The notes: generated by a model from the letters alone, not told the origin. A stretch of DNA of 64,000 nucleotides from Planctomycetaceae bacterium (GCA_021732845.1 JAKFUF010000037.1:1-64000), one strand, 5' to 3'. Counted from the first letter of the stretch, positions 17,302-26,655 are shown. Program-made: numbers and translations.

Positions 17302-17370
17302 AGCGGCACGGCGCAAGCCGTCCGGTGAGTGAGGGCTGATCCGTGGTGGCTCACCGCAGGGCTCGTCCCG
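17302..17370. repeat. GC-rich hairpin family, decayed copy
   Basis: It starts TAGCGGCACGGCGCAAGCCG and continues TCCGGTGA as in the perfect copy at 546-620. The right arm is degenerate (GGCTCACCGCAGGGCTCGTC). It lies in the 700-bp gene-free gap between slyX and the isochorismatase-like gene, which also holds a MITE copy and a CACGAAT element. Confidence 0.65.
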
Positions 17371-17427
17371 CGATCATCATTTTTCATTTTTCATCCCGTC
17401 CAAATCTCACCGTTTATTCCTTGGCCG

Positions 17428-18849
17428 CTAAAACGCATCCGGAAGGTCGCGGAGCCGGAGCACGGCGTCCGGTCCGATCCCGAACTTCGCGGGTAGGGGG
17501 ATGTTGGTGAACTCGGGACTGTCACCAGTGCGAACCTGCCAGACGGGATCGATGATCCAGTTGCGTGGGCCGGTGAGCAGATGCACTGAGGCCTTGTCAA
17601 TCCGTGCTTCTGGCGCTGGCAGCCTGACGACGATCAGACTGTAGTCGCCAACGTTCAGATGCTCGGCAGGGAATAGGAATTGAACTGTGCCGGGGGAACT
17701 GGACTCAACTTTTCGAGGCGAGAGCTCGTGGCCATTGAGCCACACTTGGGGCTTGCCTGGGTGAGTCAGGCTGAGCCCCACAGGCCCCATCGCGAGCCAC
17801 TTGGCAGGGACCCGCAACGCGCCCCGGTACCACATCTGTGGCTGTTCTTTGAAGGCGTCACCAATGGACTTGTGGTCGAGGTCAACCACCGCCCATTCCG
17901 ATCCCGGATTCGGGATGGCCACCGATTGGTCGATTTTCATTGGTTCGGATCCCGCCGACTTCCAGCGAAACGGCTGCCCTCCCAAAAGCTGGTCACTGGT
18001 GATCGTCGGGCAGACAAACCGTTCGACGTGCTGAATCACGAGGTCATGCCCCTTGACATGGTCCACATGCGGCCAGCGTTTGGGCGAGTACATGCTGTCG
18101 GTCATGTCCCGCATGAGTACGACGTGTTTCCCATTGCGGACCATTTGCCGCAGGCCGAACGGGCGACCGAGGACGCACATGTTGCAATGCACTCCCGTGA
18201 GGATGACATTCTGAATGCCATGCTTTTCCAGAATGCTCCACACTTCGTCCCCGCGGTCGCTGATGTAATCGTGATCAGAGTCGATCGTGATCAGATCCGA
18301 CTGCTTCTTCCACGGCGTGCCGGGGTTGCGGCCCAGCGCCTTGAGCTTGGCGGCCCAAGCCGCGTGCTCGGTTGGGTCATCGTCTTCGCCGCCGTCGGAC
18401 TGGTCGATCGGGTAGTCGTATTCACTTTTGAGCCGCGAGCACCAGGACTGGATGTCCTCCGGAAGCGACTTCGACAGCGGCGTATCCGTGGCTCGTTGCC
18501 GCGCGGGATGATCCGCATAGGCCGGCATGCAATCACTCGGGGAATGGATGATGATCGCGCCCTTGGCACGTGCCGTCTTGAGCACCTGGTCGAGCCGCGG
18601 GGCGAATTCTTCCAGCCGCCTGACAGCGTTCAGGCAATGGTGCAGGTCCCAGACATCGCACACGATGACCGCGGTCTTTCCCAGATCCCATGTCTCTTCC
18701 TGAGTCACCCGAATCGGCTTGAGCCTCGCGCTTTTATCCCGCGTAATCGACCGCAACTTCAAGGGAATGGTCTCGGCCATCGCCTGTCTCCCACCGATCA
18801 TGACCGCCAGGGTCAGGAACCATGCCAACGCCGATCGAAGTCTGGTCAT
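17428..18849 (-). CDS. Exported isochorismatase-like cysteine hydrolase
   Basis: A 473-residue exported protein. The ATG at 18849 gives a signal peptide (MTRLRSALAWFLTLAVMIGG..AMA). An isochorismatase-like fold covers about residues 45-285, with the acidic catalytic position in TAVIVCDVWDLHHC and the nucleophile elbow VILTGVHCNMCVLGRP. Between these lies an unusually long segment (about 90 residues, including SDGGEDDDPTEHAAW). The C-terminal 180 residues are beta-rich (PAKWLAMGPVGLSLTHPGKP, VWLNGHELSP) and look like a carbohydrate-binding or galactose-binding-like domain. The family hydrolyses amides, carbamates or vinyl ethers; the substrate here is unknown. Confidence 0.85.
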   Translation of the reverse strand: MTRLRSALAWFLTLAVMIGGRQAMAETIPLKLRSITRDKSARLKPIRVTQEETWDLGKTAVIVCDVWDLHHCLNAVRRLEEFAPRLDQVLKTARAKGAIIIHSPSDCMPAYADHPARQRATDTPLSKSLPEDIQSWCSRLKSEYDYPIDQSDGGEDDDPTEHAAWAAKLKALGRNPGTPWKKQSDLITIDSDHDYISDRGDEVWSILEKHGIQNVILTGVHCNMCVLGRPFGLRQMVRNGKHVVLMRDMTDSMYSPKRWPHVDHVKGHDLVIQHVERFVCPTITSDQLLGGQPFRWKSAGSEPMKIDQSVAIPNPGSEWAVVDLDHKSIGDAFKEQPQMWYRGALRVPAKWLAMGPVGLSLTHPGKPQVWLNGHELSPRKVESSSPGTVQFLFPAEHLNVGDYSLIVVRLPAPEARIDKASVHLLTGPRNWIIDPVWQVRTGDSPEFTNIPLPAKFGIGPDAVLRLRDLPDAF

Positions 18850-19023
18850 GCTGCATGCCTCAAGGCTGAATGCCGCGCCAATGGAAAGTGCGTGGCATGA
18901 TACCACCGCCCGCGGGGCCACCACAGGGAAAACCGGCACAACACGCCGTCTACCGGTCGCCAGTTGTGTCTGAGCCTGACTCAACCACATTGGCAAGGAT
19001 GGTCATGGTTCGAATCGATGAGG

Positions 19024-19122
19024 GAACCACGAATCTCACGTATAACACGAATCGTGTGGGTCCAATTGTTCGAGGCTGGAAAATCCGTCTTTTATTCGTG
19101 AGATTCGTGCTATTCGTGGTTC
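19024..19122. repeat. CACGAAT-arm inverted repeat, copy 4
   Basis: The left arm is ACCACGAATCTCACGTATAA and the right arm TTCGTGAGATTCGTGCTATTCGTGGT. The centre differs from the other copies, so only the arm words are conserved. It lies between the divergent isochorismatase-like and metallohydrolase genes. Confidence 0.7.
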
Positions 19123-19289
19123 TCACAAAACTCTGCAACAAGATCGCCTTGCCTTTTTGGTCGATGTCGCCATCAATTTCGTACCTTTCGTGGTCCAACC
19201 TCAAGGTTTAAAACCAGAGAGCCTGCAGCCGCACACTTGGCGTTTGGCGCTTTCCCGGACATCATGCGTCAATCACCAGGACGCGCTCC

Positions 19290-20930
19290 ATGCTGAACCT
19301 GAATAGGATTGCCATAATGTCCCACCCAGGCCACTTCTCCATCCGTTGCGCTGCCGGGCTGTTGCTCGTGGCCACACTCACCGCATGGTGCGATGCGGCC
19401 GTTTTGCGGGGAAGAGTCGTGGATGCCGGCACGAAGGCGGTGCTTCCCTGCCGGCTCTACGTGCAGGCCGAAAATGGCACGTGGCTCTTTGCCAAATCAT
19501 TGGGCAAAACGGGTTCGGCACTGGTCTGTTCGATTGAGCGTGGCCCGCGCAGCGTCGAGAAGCATGTCACGCTCTCGGCGGACGCATTCGAGGTTGAGGT
19601 TCCCGCCGGGAATGTCAAACTGACCGTCGAACTCGGCAAAGAGTTTCAGCCGCTCACGCGGACAGTGAACGTGGGGACCGAGCCCGTCGACATTGAGCTG
19701 CCGTTGTCGCGATGGATCGACATGCCAGCGCGAGGGTGGTACTCGGGCGACACGCACATCCACCGGAAGCTGGAAGACATGCCGAATGTCATGCTGGCCG
19801 AGGATCTGCATGTCACATTTCCGCTGAGCCACTGGGTTCGGGAGGCGTATGAACCGGCCACCAACGGCAAGGTGGGTGCAGACGTCAAACCGGCGCCGAT
19901 GCATGTGGCCAAAGACCGCGTCATCTGGCCCCTCAACACCGAGTACGAACTGTTTAATCTGCGTGGGAAGCCGCATACGCAGGGGGCGGTATTGGTGATC
20001 AACCAGCAGGGGGGCACGGAGCTGTCGGCCCCGCCCGTTCAAGCCGTCGCCACGGCCGCCCATCAGACCGGTGCGCTGCTGGACCTCGACAAGCACACCT
20101 GGAACTGGACGCCGATGATTGTGCCAGTGATGCAGGCCGATTTGTTTGAGCTGGCGAACAACCACATCTGGCGGACAGAGTTCGCCTTCAAAAACTGGAC
20201 GCTGGATCACCTTCCCAAAACCTGGGAGATCGAAACCGGTCCCGGTGGCTACACCGAATGGGGCTGGATCGACTGGGGCTTCAAAACTTATTACGCCTTC
20301 CTCAACTGTGGCTTCCGCCTGCGGCCCACGGGAGGCACCGGTGGTGGTGTGCATTCCGTGCCGGTCGGTTTCGGCCGGGTTTACGTCAATGTTCACGGCG
20401 AGTTCAGCTACGACAAGTGGATCAAAGGGCTGGACGCGGGCGACAGCTTTGTGACCACCGGCCCGATGCTGCTCGTCGAATTCAACAGCCAGCGGCCGGG
20501 GACGGTCTTCCAAGATCAAAAGTCAGCGGTGGTGACGGGAACCGCGGAAAGCCCCGTGCCGCTCGACAGAATTGAGGTCATCGTCAACGGTGACGTGGTG
20601 CGGACGATCAAACCCACCAACACACCGACCAAAGCCGGTGGCTTCTCCAGCGCGATTTCAGAAACCCTGCCGCTCGCACACTCGGCGTGGGTCGTTGTCC
20701 GCTGTTTCGACGCTCCGTCGTCCCAACGATTCCGCTATGCCCATTCAGCCCCCGCACACTACGAAATCGACGGCCCGGTCCGCCCGAAACGGCGGGAGGT
20801 GACGTACTTTATCGACCGTATGGCGCAGGAGATCGTTCGCAACCATCAGGTTTTGTCAGCAGAAGAGTTGGCGGAATACCAGCAGGCACTGCAGATCTAC
20901 CAGAAACTCGCTGAAACGGCGAAGAATTGA
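19290..20930 (+). CDS. Exported CehA/McbA-like (PHP-type) metallohydrolase
   Basis: A 546-residue protein with an N-terminal signal (RCAAGLLLVATLTAWCDAA). Residues about 35-130 form a carboxypeptidase-regulatory-like beta domain (VLRGRVVDAGTKAVLPCRLYV). The catalytic part starts at GWYSGDTHIHRK, the metal-binding D-x-H-x-H motif of CehA/McbA and PHP enzymes. It continues through an AHQTGALLDLDKHTW region and GGTGGGVHSVPVGFGRVYV, ending with a beta domain (VIVNGDVVRTIKP). Likely a secreted metal-dependent hydrolase of unknown substrate. Both 19290 and 19317 have an AGGA-type site in reach; 19317 gives a shorter signal peptide. Confidence 0.82.
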   Translation: MLNLNRIAIMSHPGHFSIRCAAGLLLVATLTAWCDAAVLRGRVVDAGTKAVLPCRLYVQAENGTWLFAKSLGKTGSALVCSIERGPRSVEKHVTLSADAFEVEVPAGNVKLTVELGKEFQPLTRTVNVGTEPVDIELPLSRWIDMPARGWYSGDTHIHRKLEDMPNVMLAEDLHVTFPLSHWVREAYEPATNGKVGADVKPAPMHVAKDRVIWPLNTEYELFNLRGKPHTQGAVLVINQQGGTELSAPPVQAVATAAHQTGALLDLDKHTWNWTPMIVPVMQADLFELANNHIWRTEFAFKNWTLDHLPKTWEIETGPGGYTEWGWIDWGFKTYYAFLNCGFRLRPTGGTGGGVHSVPVGFGRVYVNVHGEFSYDKWIKGLDAGDSFVTTGPMLLVEFNSQRPGTVFQDQKSAVVTGTAESPVPLDRIEVIVNGDVVRTIKPTNTPTKAGGFSSAISETLPLAHSAWVVVRCFDAPSSQRFRYAHSAPAHYEIDGPVRPKRREVTYFIDRMAQEIVRNHQVLSAEELAEYQQALQIYQKLAETAKN

Positions 20931-21070
20931 AGGGTTGCCTCCCGTGCTGCCTGCCGCTAAAATGCTCGATTCCTCGTCGAAAACTGAACTTTGAACTTCG
21001 GCATTCGTAATACAGCGAGTTGACGGAAGTTGCCTAGGGGCAACGACTTCGCTCGGGAGAGAACAGAATC

Positions 21071-21193
21071 ATGGTCTATCGTCCGCGTACCAAACTCGTG
21101 AAGCTGCGCAAGAGTCAGCGGTGTCCAAAATGTGGTGTCCTCGTCGCCATGCGAAAACGCTGCAAGACGTGCCACAAGCTGCTGCGCAAGTAA
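21071..21193 (+). CDS. 40-residue zinc-ribbon micropeptide
   Basis: A very small basic protein starting MVYRPRTKLVKLRKSQ, with two knuckles, CPKC (about residues 18-21) and CKTC (about 32-35), ending HKLLRK. The four cysteines are spaced as in a zinc ribbon, and 15 of the 40 residues are Lys or Arg, so a nucleic-acid or ribosome contact is plausible. GGGAGAG about ten bases upstream can serve as a ribosome-binding site. It resembles small ribosomal zinc-ribbon proteins in size but matches none that I can name. It stands alone between the metallohydrolase and EboA genes. Confidence 0.65.
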   Translation: MVYRPRTKLVKLRKSQRCPKCGVLVAMRKRCKTCHKLLRK

Positions 21194-21368
21194 ATCGAGA
21201 CTGTTTGGCGCTGGGCTGATGGCCAATTGAGCACGCAGGACGGCATCTCTCTGCCGTCCCATGCTCGCGAGTGCGATGTGGCACTCCTGGCTCAGCCCTG
21301 AATGCCCCCGGCTTCAGCTTCCATCAGGAATGTCGTGAGTCCGGGGTCGCTACGATCGATGAGATCCT

Positions 21369-22244
21369 TCACGCCAACCCGTGACTGATCTTTTCCCAAC
21401 TGAAGTCGCCGCGTGTGACTTGTTCCACCAAGTCTGGACGTGACTGCAACGCACGACTGGCCGCTTCATCCGGACAGGATGCCAACGCCAATGCGACTGC
21501 CGCTTGCTCCGCTGCGGTCCCTCTGGCCGTTGTCTGCGCCATTTCTTCCACGGCTCCGCTGACGGGGGCCTGAGCCACGACCCGCCAAAGTTCGGGTGAC
21601 ACCGCGCGGCCGGCGGCGCGGCGTTCATGGACCAAATCGATCAGGATGTGGCTCAGCGCGGGGTTGGCCCGCCGGTCGAGGCCGACAACGGGGTGCAAAG
21701 GAACGCCCACGAATAGGCACTTCACCACCAGTTGGTTCCACATCCCCTCGTCAAGCTGCTCGGCGGGGTACGGATTGCGGTGGGCCACAGCGCAGAACAC
21801 GCCCTGCATATTGTTGCGAATCCCCTCCGCCGCGCGAAAGCGGTGCTGTTCGGGGTAGGGCAAAAGCGGCAGTGCCTGGTAGAGCGCGATCAACTCGCCC
21901 ATCTCGGCCGCGACAAACAATTTGTCGATGATCGCCACATAGGCCGCCGGTTCGGGGGAGGGCGCGGTCAGCACCAACAGGGCGCGGGCCGCCTGATCCA
22001 GCGTCCAGCCTGCAGGGTTCCAACCGGGCCGTGCCAGTTCGGCAGCCTGAAGGTCTGCCTCTGTCAGCTCCAGGTCGGCCTTGCCCATTTTGCGGGCCGC
22101 CAGCCCGAACCCCATGAACAGGCCGCTGGTCTGCCCGATGCCGATCAATGCCAGCCGTTCGGACAGCCAATCAAAGGCGTTGGGCGCGGCCTGACGCTGC
22201 ACCCATTTCAGGAGAAGTTGCGCGGGCTGCAAGGTGTTGCTCAT
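21369..22244 (-). CDS. eboA: EboA domain protein
   Basis: A 291-residue helical protein. The ATG at 22244 (MSNTLQPAQLLLKWV) has a GGAG-like site; an ATG 51 bases upstream adds an unrelated leader. EboA hallmarks are ALPLLPYPEQHRFRAAEGIR, followed by a VFCAVAHRNPYPAEQ segment, MWNQLVVKCLFVGVPLHPVV, GLDRRANPALSHILIDLVHE and VSPELWR. EboA belongs to the ebo cluster, which cyanobacteria and other bacteria use to export or translocate a metabolite precursor, often with a TIM-barrel hydrolase and a UbiA-type prenyltransferase. None of those partners is adjacent here, so it is an orphan in this window. Confidence 0.85.
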   Translation of the reverse strand: MSNTLQPAQLLLKWVQRQAAPNAFDWLSERLALIGIGQTSGLFMGFGLAARKMGKADLELTEADLQAAELARPGWNPAGWTLDQAARALLVLTAPSPEPAAYVAIIDKLFVAAEMGELIALYQALPLLPYPEQHRFRAAEGIRNNMQGVFCAVAHRNPYPAEQLDEGMWNQLVVKCLFVGVPLHPVVGLDRRANPALSHILIDLVHERRAAGRAVSPELWRVVAQAPVSGAVEEMAQTTARGTAAEQAAVALALASCPDEAASRALQSRPDLVEQVTRGDFSWEKISHGLA

Positions 22245-22470
22245 GGTGGGAATTGGGGAAGTCTTGTCTCCCGAAATTATACCAGAGTTCGCCATGCCAC
22301 TCGGCTTGCGAGGACTGAATTCTGCGGGAGATCAGGCATTAAATCACCCCATCCGGTGAGTCGAATTCATACGACGACTTGCAATGTGGTGTACAGTTGT
22401 CTTAACCTGAACTGCACGGCTGTTCCATGGCCCAGTTCACGGAATGCCGATGCACTTCACAGAGGGATCT
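22245..22470. other. Short gap with visible base-composition shift
   Basis: The DNA becomes AT-richer from about 22310 (GCATTAAATCACCCCATCC, GTGTACAGTTGTCTTAACC) compared with EboA. It probably holds the promoters of the divergent eboA and DUF5131 genes. No repeat family of this window is present. The shift marks the left edge of the DUF5131-TcmP cassette. Confidence 0.5.
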
Positions 22471-23298
22471 ATGAGCGCCAATTCCAAGATCGAATGGACC
22501 GACGCAACTTGGAATCCAGTGCGCGGTTGTACCAAAGTCAGTCCCGGTTGCATCCACTGTTATGCGGAGACGTTGGCCGAACGCTTTCGTGGCGTTCCGA
22601 ATCATCCGTACGAGCAGGGCTTCGACCTTCGCCTTGTTCCCGACAAGATTGCAGAGCCGCTGAGTTGGTCCAAGCCACAAATGGTATTCGTCAACTCGAT
22701 GAGTGACCTGTTTCACAAGGATGTGCCAGACGACTACATCGTCCTGGTGGCAGGTGTGATGGCTTCCGCAAACTGGCATACCTATCAAGTGCTGACCAAA
22801 AGGTCAGACCGGCTGCGTGACTTGCTTCAAACAAAGCTCGCATTCGCTTCTGAACTCCCACATATCTGGTGGGGAGTGAGTGTCGAGAATCGTAAATATG
22901 GCCTTCCGCGAGTCGAACACCTGCGACAAGCCGATCCGAAGATGGCATTCTTGTCCGTCGAACCGCTGCTGGAAGACCTCGGGAGTTTCAGTTTGTCAGG
23001 GATCGACTGGGTCATCGTCGGAGGGGAGAGCGGGGCTGGTGCACGCCCGATGAATCCCGCATGGGTTGCCGAGATCCAACGTCAGTGTCGCGAGTCGAGC
23101 ATTCCATTTTTCTTCAAACAATGGGGTGGAGCTAAGAAGAGTCTTACCGGACGCGAACTAAACGGTCGCACATTCGATGAAATGCCGCCTTTGAATCGGG
23201 GAAGGATTTTACCCTCGGCGGAAAGAAAATTACTTGCCGCTGCCTTCGCCGCCGAATGGCGGGATAGATGTCCACCGAAGATCCACCACGTAGCGTGA
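22471..23298 (+). CDS. DUF5131 / phage Gp37-Gp68 family three-Cys-motif protein
   Basis: A 275-residue protein beginning MSANSKIEWTDATWNPVRGC. The three-cysteine motif is CTKVSPGCIHCYAE (C-x6-C-x2-C). The preceding NPVRGC and following CYA recall the NPYxGCxHxCxYCYAR signature of spore-photoproduct-lyase-like radical SAM proteins, so an iron-sulfur site is plausible. Other family marks are VFVNSMSDLFHKDVPDDYI, YQVLTKRSDRL, IWWGVSVEN and DWVIVGGESGAGARPM. It is followed after eight bases by the tcmP gene, its standard partner. The pair occurs in phages and accessory regions; its function is unknown. Base composition is lower in GC than the neighbours, suggesting transfer. Confidence 0.9.
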   Translation: MSANSKIEWTDATWNPVRGCTKVSPGCIHCYAETLAERFRGVPNHPYEQGFDLRLVPDKIAEPLSWSKPQMVFVNSMSDLFHKDVPDDYIVLVAGVMASANWHTYQVLTKRSDRLRDLLQTKLAFASELPHIWWGVSVENRKYGLPRVEHLRQADPKMAFLSVEPLLEDLGSFSLSGIDWVIVGGESGAGARPMNPAWVAEIQRQCRESSIPFFFKQWGGAKKSLTGRELNGRTFDEMPPLNRGRILPSAERKLLAAAFAAEWRDRCPPKIHHVA

Positions 23299-23306
23299 GA
23301 TAGAAG

Positions 23307-24563
23307 ATGGGCCACAAAAACCATGATTGGGGTGTTGGCAAGACTCCACCGGTCATTCGCTCGCACAGCCTTGCCAAGCACAGAGTGCTGCGGGGCTATC
23401 TCGAACGATATATCTCTGTTCTTACCGCAAATCCAAGGCTCGACCAGTTTCGGCTGACACTTGTGGATGGGTTCGCTGGTGGTGGCATCTACCTTGACGC
23501 AAGGTCCAAGGAGGAACGATCAGGTTCGCCCCTGATCATGCTCGAAGCGATGGACCAGGCTGCCGAGGCTGCCAAGGCTTCGCGGTTGAAGCCATTTCAC
23601 CTCGATGTGCAGTACATCTTTGTTGAAAAAGATGCGGAAACCATCGACTATCTTCGAAGCGTCATTTCCAAGTCCAAACACGCACCGCTGCTCGCGGACA
23701 GGATCCAACTGCTCCAGGGAGAATTTACAGCGAAAGTTCCCGAAATCACCGCATTTGTAAAACAGCGGGGACGCGCAGAGCGGGCAATTTTCGTGCTGGA
23801 CCAGTTCGGATACATTGACGTTCCGCTGCCGACAATTCGCAATATCCTGGCGACAGTCGACAAGGCCGAAGTGTTTATGACTTTCGCAGTCGATTTTTTG
23901 ATTGACTACTTGAGTGAAAACGAGGCGACTCAACAAACGCTCGCCAAGATTGGGATCACCCTGCCCTCCAAAACAATCGGAACGGCAAAGGAGAGCCGGG
24001 ATTGGCGGCGATCAATCCAATTGGCACTTCACGAACAGATCCGGTCACAAACCGCCGCAAAGTTTTATACGCCCTTCTTCATCCGATCAGAAGATTCGCA
24101 CCGTGATTTTTGGCTGGTGCACCTTTCGGGACATTTCCGTGCAAGGGACGTCATGGTGGGCTTGCACTGGAAGGAGAATCGCTCGTTCGCACACTATGGT
24201 GGCTCTGGCCTGCAGATGTTGGGTTACGATCCCAAGTACGACTCCGACCTGACCAGACAGAGAATGCTGCCTGAGTTTCATTTCGATCAAACCGCCCGTG
24301 CTTCAAGCCACGAAGAATTGCTCAGGCAGTTGCCAGAGAGAATTTTCCCATCGAAAGACGGGATTACGTTCCAGTCCCTTTTCTCCAGTCTGACAAACGA
24401 GTGTCCGGTGACTGCCGAAATCATGAAAGATGTCTTAAATGACTTGGCGAAGGACGGAACTATCCGTGTCCAGGACAAGCAGAAACTGATCATTCGACGG
24501 GCGGGAATTCGGCATGATTCGGACATCATTCTGCCGAACCCGCAAAGACGGCTTTTTACCTGA
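23307..24563 (+). CDS. tcmP: Three-Cys-motif partner protein TcmP
   Basis: A 418-residue protein of the TcmP family, encoded eight bases downstream of the DUF5131 gene. Marks of the family are TLVDGFAGGGIYLD (glycine-rich, near residue 50), SGSPLIMLEAM, YIFVEKDAETIDYLR and IFVLDQFGYIDVPL. Their order (glycine-rich loop, acidic strand end, then a D-x-F-G motif) resembles a Rossmann-type SAM-dependent methyltransferase; that is my inference and not established for the family. The C-terminal third (about 320-418) looks like a winged-helix region (LLRQLPERIFPSKDGITFQSLFSSL). It is convergent with htpG, the two stops being 28 bases apart. Confidence 0.88.
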   Translation: MGHKNHDWGVGKTPPVIRSHSLAKHRVLRGYLERYISVLTANPRLDQFRLTLVDGFAGGGIYLDARSKEERSGSPLIMLEAMDQAAEAAKASRLKPFHLDVQYIFVEKDAETIDYLRSVISKSKHAPLLADRIQLLQGEFTAKVPEITAFVKQRGRAERAIFVLDQFGYIDVPLPTIRNILATVDKAEVFMTFAVDFLIDYLSENEATQQTLAKIGITLPSKTIGTAKESRDWRRSIQLALHEQIRSQTAAKFYTPFFIRSEDSHRDFWLVHLSGHFRARDVMVGLHWKENRSFAHYGGSGLQMLGYDPKYDSDLTRQRMLPEFHFDQTARASSHEELLRQLPERIFPSKDGITFQSLFSSLTNECPVTAEIMKDVLNDLAKDGTIRVQDKQKLIIRRAGIRHDSDIILPNPQRRLFT

Positions 24564-24590
24564 ACACGGAAGTCGACCAACTGAGCTTGT

Positions 24591-26480
24591 CTACTTCGCC
24601 TGCGCCAACTCCGACATGAACCGTTCCATGCGGGTCACCAGGTCTTCGGGCTCCGGCGGGAGGCCTTCCAAGATCATGGCGTTGGCGAACAACTGCTGGC
24701 CGCATTCCTTGACGAAGGCTGCCTGACCGTCTTCCGCCGCGAGGCTGGTCAGCCGCAGAATGAGCGGGTGAGTCGGATTCACCTCCAGGGCGCGTTTCGA
24801 CATTTCGAACTCCTGATGGTTCATCTTCAGCACTTTTTGCAGTTGTGTGCTGAGGGCACCGGCGGGGTTCACCAGACAGCAGGGGCTGTCGGTCAATCGC
24901 TTGGAGGCCTTCACATCCGACACGCGGTCTCCCAGTGCCTCGCGGAACAGTTCGAGCACCCGGTCGAAGCCGGCCGGTTTCTCAGCTTCGGCAGGCTCTG
25001 GTGTCTCGGCGGAATCGGTCCCCTCGGGGAATTCCACTTCGGCGGAGTCAATGGACACGATCTGCTTCTCGGAGAAGGTCCGCAGGTGCGAGAGGGCCAT
25101 CTCGTCGATCGGATCGATCAGGTACAGCACCTCCAGCTTCTTCCGGCGGAAGACCTCGAGGTTGGGGTTCTTCTTGAGGGTTTCCAAATCCGGGCCGCAG
25201 ACGAAGTAGATCTGCTTCTGCTTCTCGGACACGCGGGCCACATAGTCCGCCAGGCTGATCAGCTTCTCCGGGTTCTCGGTGTCATTGGATGACCGGAACC
25301 GCAGCAGTTTTCCCAGGCGTTCACGCGACTCGAAGTCGGTGGCGATCCCCTCGCGGAGGTTTGGCCCGAACTGCCGGTAGAACTTTTCGTAGACCTCAGG
25401 CGTGTCTGTCGCCAGCGTATCGAGGTGATCCAGCACCTTCTTCGTCAGCACCTTCTTCAGCTTGCGGAAGATGGTGTTGTCCTGCAGCGTCTCCCGCGAG
25501 ACAGCCAGCGGCAGGTCGGCGGAATCGACCAGACCGTACAGGAACCGCATGTATTCCGGCAGCAGTTCGCGGCAGTTGTCTTGGACGAGAATCCGCTTGG
25601 CGCACAGGTGCAGCCCATGCTCGTTCTTGCCAAAGCCCAGCAGTTCGAAATTTTCTTCCGGGCAGTAGAGAATCGCACTGAACTGCAGCGGCGAGTCGCT
25701 GGAGAGATGCAGATACCACAGCGGCTTCGCATCCGGTCGATGGGTCAGATGCTGGAAGAAGCCGTTGTACTTCTCCTCAGTCAGCTCGTGTTTGGGCTCG
25801 ACCCAAATCGGACGCTGATCGTTGAGCACCTCGCCTTCGAGGCGGATCGGATGGGGAATGAACGATGAGTAGCGGCGGATGATGCTCTTGAGCCGGTAGG
25901 CCTCCAGGAATTCGTCGAGATCCGCCTTGAGATGCAGCCGGACTTGGGTGCCGCGCGGAAGGCTCTCGGCGGGCTCGATGCTGTACCGACCCGTCCCGTC
26001 CGACTCCCACCGCCAACTGGCGTCCTCCGCATAGCTGTGGCTCAGCACCTCGACCTTGTCGGCCAGCATGAATGCGGAATAGAAGCCCACGCCAAACTGC
26101 CCGATCAGCGTGAGATCTTTCTTCGCATCCCCGGAGAGCTTGCTCAGGAACTCCAGTGAACCCGAGTGCGCGATCGTGCCCAGGTTTTTCACGAGTTCAT
26201 CGTGCGTCAGCCCGATGCCGTTGTCGCGGATTGTCAGGATCCGCTTTTCCTTGTCGACTTCCAAGGTGACTTCCAGCGGCGCGTCGTCACGATATTTCTC
26301 TTCGAAGAGTTGGATGTGCCGCAGCTTGTCGAGGGCGTCGGACGCGTTGGAAACCAGTTCGCGGATCGAAATCTCTTTGTTTTGGTAAAGAGAGTGGGAC
26401 AGGATGTGCAAAAGCTGCTTGATCTCGGCTTGAAACGAGAATTCCTGCTTTTCAGGCGTGGCTTCCACAGGCGCAGTCAC
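24591..26480 (-). CDS. htpG: Chaperone protein HtpG (Hsp90)
   Basis: A 629-residue Hsp90. The N-terminal GHKL ATPase domain has the E-x-x-x-N helix ([16 protein letters not shown]), [20 protein letters not shown] and the lid [17 protein letters not shown]. The middle domain has [11 protein letters not shown]-like sequence ([19 protein letters not shown]) with the conserved SRE motif. The C-terminal dimerisation domain follows, with a slightly acidic linker ([20 protein letters not shown]). It assists folding of client proteins under stress in the cytoplasm. Length is normal for bacterial HtpG. It is the first of four minus-strand genes but is separated from the TPR gene by 175 bases, so it likely has its own promoter. 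Confidence 0.97.
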
Positions 26481-26655
26481 AATTCAATCTCCGACGCGAC
26501 ACAGACTGGACAATCAAGATCCCGACGATGAAAGCATACGGAGTGCCAATCGGACTGCCTTTCGTCGTTCGCTGCAAACGACATGTTAATAATTGGTTGC
26601 GCCGATGGTGCAAAATTGGCATCCGACTCCAACATGCCAATCTGGCAGTGGCCGA

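Noticed and set aside
17680-18900. A 406-codon plus-strand open frame opposite the isochorismatase-like gene
   Set aside because: The minus-strand reading has a signal peptide and the catalytic GVHCNMC motif; the plus-strand reading has none.
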